The position numbers and the translations under genes were made by a program. Below, piece by piece: positions 1 through 5,038 of a stretch of DNA of 6,006 nt. The DNA comes from Mageeibacillus sp. UBA5442. Lineage in GTDB: Bacteria > Bacillota > Clostridia > Saccharofermentanales > DTU023. The stretch's first letter is position 1; each line of letters begins with the position of its first letter. The notes beneath the pieces are model-generated. The model was given only the letters and a program-made list of their open reading frames with translations. It was not told the DNA's origin and did not search any database. The stretch lies in NCBI GenBank assembly GCA_002427475.1, contig DIRG01000021.1, forward strand, positions 1-6,006, in the 5' to 3' direction.

Positions 1-33
1 GCACATTTTCTTCATTTGTCTGCAAACTGTGTC

Positions 34-690
34 CTAAGTAAAAAGAATATGATTTTCCAAGAAGAAATGCTGATGGATGTCATCATAAAGTTCCTTGAGG
101 CGAGCGAAGCTAAGTTCATAGGTTTGACAGCAATCAGGTGGTGGCGAAAAAGCATTGGTCATGAACTTAATCTCATGTATCAGACCTTCGATTATCTCGT
201 GCTCTGCCCTCAATTCCGTACTGTCATAATTCTCAGCAGATAGGATCTTTGGAAACTCCGAGCGCTCTTCCTTCGTCATATGTACGGTTAACTCAGCATT
301 CAATTGTGAAAACTTTTTATATAGCTCAGACAATTCTTCGCTGTGCTCATCATAATGGACCCGAAGGAGTATCGGTAAATATTCGTCTAGCTCAGACAAG
401 AGCTTCTCTTCAAGTCGATGGTGCTGCTTGATGATGTATGCGATCAGCATCTTTTTGTTCTCGGGCTTGTCCAACTTAAGAGCATCTTTAAAGGCAATAT
501 TTCCCGAGGAAGTCGGCACATTGTTCAACTCCCTGACAAATTCATCAGCTACAAGCTTCTTGTCCTCTATTGCTCCCAGAAGTTTCCTTGAACCTTGACA
601 GCAATAATCAATCCCGTACTCCGACAAAAGATCGATAATATCAGGATTAGTCTTTACAGCTTCAGCAATTGTCATATTGAGTTTAATCAT
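34..690 (-). CDS. RIC/ScdA/YtfE-type iron-sulfur cluster repair di-iron protein
   Basis: This encodes a 218-residue cytosolic protein of the RIC (repair of iron centres) family, which helps restore Fe-S clusters damaged by nitric oxide or oxidants. Two domains are visible. A short N-terminal ScdA_N (DUF542) domain spans about residues 4-57 and has the typical DYCCQG motif (Cys30-Cys31). A hemerythrin-like four-helix domain spans about 83-215. Candidate di-iron ligands are His90/His91, His137 and Glu141 (HxxxE), His164 and Glu168 (HxxxE), and His208 and Glu212 (HxxxE). I place the start at 690 because a GGGAGG ribosome binding site (703-698) sits just upstream. An ATG 42 nt further upstream (732) lacks such a site and overlaps the probable promoter. 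Length is close to the usual 220-225, but the protein stops right after ENHILFT, where relatives usually continue a few residues. The flavodiiron gene nearby supports a role in NO/O2 stress. Family assignment is firm; the physiological role is inferred. Confidence 0.93.
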   Translation of the reverse strand: MIKLNMTIAEAVKTNPDIIDLLSEYGIDYCCQGSRKLLGAIEDKKLVADEFVRELNNVPTSSGNIAFKDALKLDKPENKKMLIAYIIKQHHRLEEKLLSELDEYLPILLRVHYDEHSEELSELYKKFSQLNAELTVHMTKEERSEFPKILSAENYDSTELRAEHEIIEGLIHEIKFMTNAFSPPPDCCQTYELSFARLKELYDDIHQHFFLENHILFT

Positions 691-722
691 AGCCCTGCCT
701 CCCGCATTTGCTCTTGCCGAGA

Positions 723-728
723 AGTATA
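723..728 (-). promoter_or_regulatory. Candidate -10 element of the RIC gene promoter
   Basis: On the minus strand TATACT lies 32 bases upstream of the chosen ATG, matching the sigma-A -10 consensus at five of six positions. It predicts a transcript start near 716. No good -35 hexamer exists at 16-18 nt spacing. That spacing instead falls within the palindrome at 747-759, so the promoter may need an activator or be controlled there. Confidence 0.4.
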
Positions 729-746
729 TCATTCGCGGGTTAGAAT

Positions 747-759
747 ATTAGTAACTAAT
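747..759. promoter_or_regulatory. 13-bp perfect palindrome upstream of the RIC gene, possible operator
   Basis: The sequence ATTAGT-A-ACTAAT is a perfect inverted repeat with 6-bp arms around one central base. Its centre (753) lies about 37 bp upstream of the transcript start predicted from the TATACT element, so it covers the -35 region of the RIC gene. That position suits a dimeric regulator, either a repressor or an activator near RNA polymerase. The palindrome also straddles the left edge of the permease remnant, whose frame opens after the TAA at 752-754. I do not recognise it as the site of a named regulator. A 13-bp AT-rich palindrome can arise by chance. Confidence 0.35.
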
Positions 760-1288
760 CACAAGAGTCGGTCTGCATGTCTACTCTCCTTTTCAGCAGA
801 GGATCAGCAAGATCCAAAAAGATCAAGGCTATGCCGGTGCCAACTTTCATCAGAGTTATTTGCAGGCAATGTCCGAACAAAAAAATGCTGTGTTTATTAA
901 AGGAATTATCTGCGCCGCTACTTATGTTATCTTGGCAATCAACCTGCTGGGAGCCTTTGCCAATGCGCTTAACAAGCGTAGCTTTGAGATCGGAGTCAAG
1001 CGCGCTATCGGTGCGAGCCCGGGACAAATTGTTCTTCAGTTCTTCTTAGAAGGCGTCACAGTTATATCTGCCAATATTATCTTGGCTTCTTTAGTGAGCG
1101 TCATCCCTTTTCTTGCTTACAAGCTGTATCAAAGTGTGCAAAACGGGCTTGTCTGGACAATCTACCTCAGCACGCCTTCAGCCATCATCTACTTGCTTAA
1201 CTGCTTCGTAATTTGCGTAGTTTCATCACTATACTTTGCCTACAGATCATCGAAGGTAGAAGTGATTACTCTGATCAAGGGCGCTTAG
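755..1288 (+). pseudogene. 5'-truncated remnant of a MacB/FtsX-type ABC transporter permease
   Basis: One uninterrupted frame of about 178 codons runs from just after a TAA (752-754) to a TAG (1286-1288). It encodes the tail of a periplasmic/extracellular domain and then three hydrophobic segments, coded at about 893-970, 1040-1115 and 1155-1245. This matches the last three of the four membrane helices of MacB-like permeases. The loop after the first segment carries the family hallmark FEIGVKRAIGAS followed by QFFLEG, typical of the cytoplasmic contact region in FtsX-family permeases. The first helix and most of the extracytoplasmic domain are missing, with no ATG and no ribosome binding site at the left end. 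A TTG at 860 and an ATG at 869 lack Shine-Dalgarno sequences. No ATPase partner gene is present. It is best read as a decayed fragment left by a deletion or rearrangement. Expression as a short membrane protein cannot be excluded but is unlikely. Confidence 0.8.
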
Positions 1289-1344
1289 AATTCTAGCTTT
1301 TGTCGACATACTCATCGACTTTAATGATAATAAGACTTGTAACA

Positions 1345-1358
1345 TTGATTAAAGTCAA
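1345..1358 (+). promoter_or_regulatory. CRP/FNR-family-like operator box upstream of the flavodiiron gene
   Basis: TTGAT-TAAA-GTCAA is a 14-bp inverted repeat matching the classic FNR-type pattern TTGAT-N4-ATCAA at nine of ten defined positions. It overlaps the -35 hexamer of the predicted sigma-A promoter, which would suit repression. Relative to the alternative TATATT -10 element (1382-1387), its centre lies about 41.5-42.5 bp upstream of the start, the position used by class II CRP/FNR activators. Regulators of this superfamily commonly control NO and oxygen defence genes in anaerobes. The regulator itself is not in the window. Confidence 0.4.
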
Positions 1359-1373
1359 AGCTTTAGCTACAAT
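1345..1373 (+). promoter_or_regulatory. Predicted sigma-A-type promoter of the flavodiiron gene
   Basis: TTGATT (1345-1350) and TACAAT (1368-1373) are separated by exactly 17 bp, a good match to a vegetative promoter. It predicts a transcript start near 1380, about 64 nt before the ATG. An alternative -10 element, TATATT at 1382-1387, has no good -35 hexamer and would start transcription near 1394. Which is used determines how the overlapping CRP/FNR-like box would act. Confidence 0.55.
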
Positions 1374-1429
1374 TTCTTTGCTATATTGTTAGGCAGGAAA
1401 ACAGAATTAATCGAATAGCCATTTTTTTC

Positions 1430-1435
1430 AAGGAG
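1430..1435 (+). promoter_or_regulatory. Strong ribosome binding site of the flavodiiron gene
   Basis: AAGGAG lies 8 nt before the ATG at 1444. It is the best Shine-Dalgarno match in the window and fixes the start of the flavodiiron protein. Confidence 0.8.
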
Positions 1436-1443
1436 AATATTTT

Positions 1444-2628
1444 ATGCGCAAAAAAATCAAAAATAATGTTAGTTGGGTTGGTTTCATCGACTGGGAGCTG
1501 CAGGAATTTCACGGCTCCGATTACAGCGTCTTCCATGGTTCAAGCCAAAATGCTTATCTTATAGAGGAAGAGAAAACTGTACTGGTAGACACAGTCTGGA
1601 AACCACACGAAGACTTTTTTATAAACAATTTAAAGCAAGTAATCGATTTGAATGACATCGACTATATCGTAGTAAACCACGGTGAAGTCGACCATTCCGG
1701 CGCTCTTCCGGCTTTGATGCGGGAGATCCCTGACACACCGATTTACTGCACAGCCAATGCTGTCAAGAGTCTCAAAGGCCAGTACCATCAGGACTGGAAC
1801 TTCCAAGTTGTAAAAACCGGAGACACTTTGGACGTCGGCAACGGCAAATCTTTAGTCTTTGTGGAAATGCGCATGCTGCACTGGCCCGACAGCATGGCAG
1901 CCTATCTAACCGGCGATAACATTCTCTTCTCCAATGACGCTTTCGGACAGCACTTCGCAGTTGAAGAACTCTTCAACGACCTCGCTGATCCCTGCCTTTT
2001 GGAAAAAGAAGCAATGAAATACTACGCCAACATTCTCAATCCTTTCTCTCCCTTAGTAAGCCGTAAACTCGAAGAAATCGGCGGTCTTAACTTGGATATT
2101 GATATCATCGCTCCTAGCCACGGTGTCATCTGGCGGGATAATCCGGTACAGATTATCGAGAAATATTCTGCTTGGGCCGACGACTATCAAGAAGATCAGA
2201 TCACAATCGTCTACGACAGCATGTGGGAAGCTACAACCGCACTAGCCAATGCTATTTCTAGCGAAATCAGTGCTCTTTCACCGGAGACCAGAGTCAAAGT
2301 TATGAGCATATCCAAATATGATAAAAACGAAATCATGACGGAAGTGTTTAAGTCTAAGGCTATTGCAGTGGGCTCGCCCACAGTGGGTAACGATATGTTA
2401 TCTAGCGTTAGTGGTTGGCTGGCCTTCCTCAAGTCACTCAAGTTTAAGAACAAAAAGGCTGCCGCCTTCGGAAGCTATGGCTGGTCAGGTGAATCCGTAA
2501 AGAAAATAGAGGAAATGCTGGTCGAGTCCGGCTTTGAGCTTGTCGATGCTTCACTGCGCGTCAACTGGACTCCAACACAAGAAAATCTGGCTGAAGCCAA
2601 AGCAGTTGCGGAAGCTCTGCTAGGATAG
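1444..2628 (+). CDS. fprA: Class A flavodiiron protein (FprA-type NO/O2 reductase)
   Basis: This encodes a 394-residue cytosolic flavodiiron protein. The family reduces nitric oxide to nitrous oxide and/or oxygen to water at a non-haem di-iron site fed by FMN. An N-terminal metallo-beta-lactamase-like domain (about 1-250) carries all ligands at the canonical spacing H-x-E-x-D-x62-H-x18-D-x60-H: His79, Glu81, Asp83, His146, Asp165 and His226, with the conserved His84 beside them. A C-terminal flavodoxin domain (about 252-394) has the FMN phosphate-binding loop YDSMWEATT (257-265), then SPTVGNDML (311-319) and GSYGWSGE (343-350). It ends at the normal class A length, without a fused rubredoxin or flavin reductase domain. 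Electrons must therefore come from a separate donor such as rubredoxin, which is not encoded here. It has its own promoter, a strong ribosome binding site and a terminator, so it is probably monocistronic. Whether NO or O2 is preferred cannot be read from the sequence. Confidence 0.97.
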   Translation: MRKKIKNNVSWVGFIDWELQEFHGSDYSVFHGSSQNAYLIEEEKTVLVDTVWKPHEDFFINNLKQVIDLNDIDYIVVNHGEVDHSGALPALMREIPDTPIYCTANAVKSLKGQYHQDWNFQVVKTGDTLDVGNGKSLVFVEMRMLHWPDSMAAYLTGDNILFSNDAFGQHFAVEELFNDLADPCLLEKEAMKYYANILNPFSPLVSRKLEEIGGLNLDIDIIAPSHGVIWRDNPVQIIEKYSAWADDYQEDQITIVYDSMWEATTALANAISSEISALSPETRVKVMSISKYDKNEIMTEVFKSKAIAVGSPTVGNDMLSSVSGWLAFLKSLKFKNKKAAAFGSYGWSGESVKKIEEMLVESGFELVDASLRVNWTPTQENLAEAKAVAEALLG

Positions 2629-2665
2629 TAGAGTTTTACTAAAGCTCAATCCATTTTATAAATTG

Positions 2666-2703
2666 CCAGCCACAGTGAAACTATTACTGTGGCTGGTTTT
2701 TTT
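2666..2703 (+). terminator. Strong rho-independent terminator after the flavodiiron gene
   Basis: A perfect 11-bp stem (CCAGCCACAGT at 2666-2676 pairing with ACTGTGGCTGG at 2686-2696) encloses a 9-nt loop and is followed by seven T residues. It lies 37 nt after the flavodiiron stop codon. The next gene converges on it, with its stop only 10 nt away. On the minus strand no T run follows the stem, so it should work mainly on plus-strand transcripts. Confidence 0.93.
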
Positions 2704-2712
2704 GAACAAAAA

Positions 2713-3426
2713 TCACAGAGTAAAAAGAGCTGCCAAAATTATTGACGGCAAAAAATTGGCGATGCGAATGCGTTTGTCGAAAAGCATATTCACGCCGATC
2801 AGAAACACGAGTATGGAGCCAACGAAAGATATGTTGAAAAGCATAAGCTCGCTGAGGATTGGCTTAATCCAGGATGCCAGCAGGGTCAGGCTACCCTGAT
2901 AAACAAGCAAGGGAATGGCCGCAAAAAGCACACCGACCCCAAGTGAAGAGGCCAACACAGCTGCAATGACACCGTCGAGTGCAGATTTGGCATATAGCAT
3001 TGAAGGGTCACCCATTAAAGCGTCTTGAAAGGAACCGACTATAGCCATCGCACCGGTGCAGATGATTATCGTCGTCGTGACAAAGCCTTCCACAAAATAA
3101 CTATCCTCATCACGAGCGCGGACTTTTCTCCTCAGTCTCTCACCTAAGCCTTGCATCCAGCGATCAATATTAAGCAATTCTCCAAGCACTGCCCCTAAGA
3201 CGAGACACAGAATCATCAGAAGAGTATTCCTACTGTCAAGCAGGTCGTCGTTGACTACAAGAATACCCCTCAGAGCGCCGGAAATCCCAATAAACATGTT
3301 AGATACTCCCAGGGCTTGCATCAAGATCTCTTTGAAACGTTCTTTAATGCCATGTTTGAGTAGAAGCCCTAGTCCGCCTCCCAACAAAACGGCCAAAGTA
3401 TTGACAAGTGTACCAATCCCGATCAT
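2713..3426 (-). CDS. DUF554 family integral membrane protein (YdfK/YqgA-like)
   Basis: This encodes a 237-residue, strongly hydrophobic protein of the DUF554 family, related to YdfK of Bacillus and YqgA of Escherichia coli. These proteins are often described as putative transporters, but I know of no established substrate. Hydrophobic segments lie at about residues 3-23, 35-55, 69-86, 115-132, 149-165, 166-184, 196-214 and 223-237. Family features are the glycine-rich N terminus (MIGIGTLVNT, then GGGLG), CTGAMAIVGS (123-132) and KSALDGV (147-153). A charged, Arg-rich loop at about 96-108 is probably cytoplasmic. Length is normal for the family and the frame is intact. The ATG overlaps the TGA of the upstream HD-domain gene by ATGA, and only a weak Shine-Dalgarno sequence precedes it, so translational coupling is likely. 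Family membership is firm; function is unknown. Confidence 0.92.
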   Translation of the reverse strand: MIGIGTLVNTLAVLLGGGLGLLLKHGIKERFKEILMQALGVSNMFIGISGALRGILVVNDDLLDSRNTLLMILCLVLGAVLGELLNIDRWMQGLGERLRRKVRARDEDSYFVEGFVTTTIIICTGAMAIVGSFQDALMGDPSMLYAKSALDGVIAAVLASSLGVGVLFAAIPLLVYQGSLTLLASWIKPILSELMLFNISFVGSILVFLIGVNMLFDKRIRIANFLPSIILAALFTL

Positions 3427-4010
3427 ATGTGCTTCGCCAGCTCGGACTCAATCCACTCTTCGGAGGCCTTCATTGCTTCTAAGGTTTTCTCCAAAAGCTC
3501 ATCCAAACTCCAGCCAAGCCGTTCCGCTCCCTCTGTAATCGTTTCCCTTGAACAGCCGGCAGCAAAGCGCTTATCCTTAAATTTCTTCTTTATGCTGGAA
3601 AGCTTCATGTCCTGAAAACTCTTGGAAGGACGCATCAACACAGCAGCACCCATCAGGCCGGTCAACTCATCTACCGCGAAGAGAATCTTTTCCATCATCA
3701 CCTCCGGCTCAACGTCAGCACAAATGCCGTAGCCATGAGAGACGATGGAACGAATCATGTCCTCCCCTACTCCGCCGGCACGTAGTAATTCCGGAGCCTT
3801 TGTACAATGCTCATCCGGCCATTGTTCGAAATCAATATCGTGCAAGAGGCCTACTAGGCTCCAATATTCAAGTTCATCAGCAGCATATTCTTGAGCGAAA
3901 TGCCGCATTGTAGCTTCAACGGTCAGTGCATGCCTGATGTGAAACTCTTCCTGATTATATTTTTTCAAAAGCTCAAGCGCTTCTTCTCTAGTAATTGTAC
4001 TTTGTCTCAT
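3423..4010 (-). CDS. HD-domain metal-dependent hydrolase, COG2316-like
   Basis: This encodes a 195-residue soluble protein of the HD superfamily, resembling the predicted hydrolases of COG2316. The HD metal-binding pattern is complete: His27 in FHIRHALTVE, the His57-Asp58 doublet in GLLHDIDFE, and Asp114 in FAVDELTGL, with His92 (VSHGYG) as a further candidate. HD proteins are usually phosphohydrolases acting on nucleotides or phosphate esters, but the substrate of this subgroup is not known to me. The C-terminal part, with RPSKSF (127-132) and the lysine-rich IKKKFKDKRFAAG (140-152), also fits the COG2316 subgroup. A GAGGTG ribosome binding site (4020-4015) lies 4 nt before the ATG and supports the start. 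It is first in a tight two-gene unit with the DUF554 gene, overlapping it by 4 nt. That pairing suggests co-expression but not a defined pathway. Confidence 0.9.
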   Translation of the reverse strand: MRQSTITREEALELLKKYNQEEFHIRHALTVEATMRHFAQEYAADELEYWSLVGLLHDIDFEQWPDEHCTKAPELLRAGGVGEDMIRSIVSHGYGICADVEPEVMMEKILFAVDELTGLMGAAVLMRPSKSFQDMKLSSIKKKFKDKRFAAGCSRETITEGAERLGWSLDELLEKTLEAMKASEEWIESELAKHI

Positions 4011-4031
4011 TTTTCACCTCATAAAAAATTC

Positions 4032-4046
4032 ATAGTACAAATACTA
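4032..4046 (-). promoter_or_regulatory. Tentative promoter region of the HD-DUF554 operon
   Basis: On the minus strand two -10-like hexamers precede the HD gene. TACTAT (4037-4032) lies about 21 nt from the ATG. TAGTAT (4046-4041) is preceded by TGC, giving an extended -10 motif. Neither has a convincing -35 hexamer. A promoter is expected here because a hairpin separates this operon from psuG, but the exact element is uncertain. Confidence 0.3.
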
Positions 4047-4056
4047 GCACATTTAA

Positions 4057-4084
4057 AGTAGCCATACCGAACGGCGTGGCTACT
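4057..4084 (-). terminator. Hairpin between psuG and the HD gene, possible weak terminator
   Basis: An 8-bp perfect stem (AGTAGCCA at 4057-4064 with TGGCTACT at 4077-4084) can add two inner C-G pairs beyond a small internal loop. On the minus strand it lies 39 nt after the psuG stop and is followed by only three T residues (TTTAAATG). It is the only plausible end of the psuKG transcript, but the short U tract makes it a poor intrinsic terminator. It may instead be leaky, or act as a processing or attenuation structure before the HD gene. Confidence 0.4.
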
Positions 4085-4123
4085 AGAGTACTAATATTAT
4101 TTTTCTATTTATAAGCGTACTAT

Positions 4124-5038
4124 TTAGAGGCGAGACAGAGCGACAGCCAGTTCTGCTGCGACGCGCGAGTTGTTGTACACAAGTTCGATATTCGCTGTCA
4201 GGCTTTCACCTGCGGTTATGTCTTTTACCTTTGCCAGCAAAAACGGCGTCGTTTCTTTGCCTTGGATGCCTTGTGCTTCCGCCTCCCGGACAGCATCGTC
4301 TATGGCTTGCGTGATCAGCTCTGAATCCAGTTCATCTGCTTCGGGGATCGGGTTGGCCACTACTATGCCGCCGTTGAGATTGAGATCCCACTTGGCTTTA
4401 ATCGCCTGAGCCAGCTCCTCCGCGGATTCAACTTTGTAGTCCACAGCGTGACCGGATTTGCGGGTATAAAAAGCAGGGAATTCTTCCGTTTGATAGCCGA
4501 CTACAGGAACTCCGTAAGTTTCCAGATATTCCAGAGTTAGCGCGATATCAAGGATTGACTTGGCTCCTGCGCAGACGACAGCGACGTTCGTATTAGCTAA
4601 CTCCTGCAGATCCGCTGATATGTCAAAGGTCTCCTGAGCATTCCTGTGGACGCCGCCAATACCGCCGGTGGCAAACACCTTAATACCGGCCAATGCCGCT
4701 ATGATCATGGTTGCAGCAACTGTGGTTGCGCCGTCGCCACCTCTTGCCACTATGAAGGGCAAATCCCGCCGCGAGACTTTGACAATCCCTTCTTCCTTAC
4801 CCATATACTCGATCTCTTCTTCAGTCAGCCCAACTATTAAACGGCCTTTAATAATGCCGATTGTCGCGGGAATTGCTCCGCGTTCGGAAATGAACTTTTC
4901 GCATTGAAGAGCAGTCTCAACGTTTTGGGGGTAAGGCATACCATGGGAAATGATTGTAGACTCGAGAGCGACAACAGCTTCGCCTTTTTCGATAGCAGCC
5001 AGCACATCCTCTCTGACATTCAAGTACTTATTCAACAT
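4124..5038 (-). CDS. psuG: Pseudouridine-5'-phosphate glycosidase
   Basis: This encodes a 304-residue cytosolic enzyme that cleaves the C-C glycosidic bond of pseudouridine 5'-phosphate to give uracil and ribose 5-phosphate (physiologically reversible chemistry). Family blocks are clear: VALESTIISHGMPYP (23-37), ATIGIIKGRLIVGL (58-71), VSRRDLP (88-94), ARGGDGATTVAATM (98-111), FATGGIGGVHR (122-132), CAGAKSILD (156-164) and EEFPAFY (185-191). As I recall the E. coli YeiN active site, its Glu31, Lys93, Asp149, Lys166 (Schiff-base lysine) and Asn289 correspond here to Glu26, Lys87, Asp143, Lys160 and Asn283. All are present, so the enzyme should be active. Length is normal. The ATG lies inside the end of psuK (11-nt overlap), with a GGAGGA ribosome binding site 8 nt upstream (5052-5047), so co-translation with the kinase is expected. 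Confidence 0.96.
   Translation of the reverse strand: MLNKYLNVREDVLAAIEKGEAVVALESTIISHGMPYPQNVETALQCEKFISERGAIPATIGIIKGRLIVGLTEEEIEYMGKEEGIVKVSRRDLPFIVARGGDGATTVAATMIIAALAGIKVFATGGIGGVHRNAQETFDISADLQELANTNVAVVCAGAKSILDIALTLEYLETYGVPVVGYQTEEFPAFYTRKSGHAVDYKVESAEELAQAIKAKWDLNLNGGIVVANPIPEADELDSELITQAIDDAVREAEAQGIQGKETTPFLLAKVKDITAGESLTANIELVYNNSRVAAELAVALSRL

Noticed and set aside
1..33. Start of another gene or a terminator downstream of the RIC gene
   Set aside because: Only 33 bases are present and they contain no stem-loop or T tract that can be supported.
690..732. Upstream ATG at 732 as the start of the RIC protein
   Set aside because: The extra 14 residues are not typical of the family, no ribosome binding site precedes that ATG, and the segment overlaps the TATACT promoter element. 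The ATG at 690 has a clear GGGAGG.
755..1027. Minus-strand open frame opposite the permease remnant
   Set aside because: There is no ribosome binding site or recognisable domain, and the plus-strand reading has clear permease motifs.
860..1288. A 142-residue protein starting at TTG 860 as a genuine small membrane gene
   Set aside because: No Shine-Dalgarno sequence precedes it, and the permease-like frame continues upstream of the TTG to 755, so this is an internal position in a truncated gene.
1302..1319. GTCGA and TCGAC inverted repeat after the permease remnant, considered as a terminator
   Set aside because: The stem is only 5 bp with an 8-nt loop and is followed by TTT and then mixed sequence. 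It is too weak to call as a terminator.
2663..2899. Plus-strand open frame across the terminator and the end of the DUF554 gene
   Set aside because: It begins within the terminator hairpin, lies antisense to a well-supported gene, and shows no recognisable domain.
3251..3615. Plus-strand open frames antisense to the DUF554 and HD genes
   Set aside because: Their residue composition is rich in Ser and Pro, as expected for the complement of real coding sequence, and they lack ribosome binding sites and domains.
4085..4123. Repeated TAGTAC/GTACT words around the psuG-HD intergenic region as an operator array
   Set aside because: The copies are short, irregularly spaced and in AT-rich DNA, so chance is an adequate explanation.
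4170..4907. Plus-strand open frames antisense to psuG
   Set aside because: They are shadows of a strongly conserved enzyme gene on the other strand.
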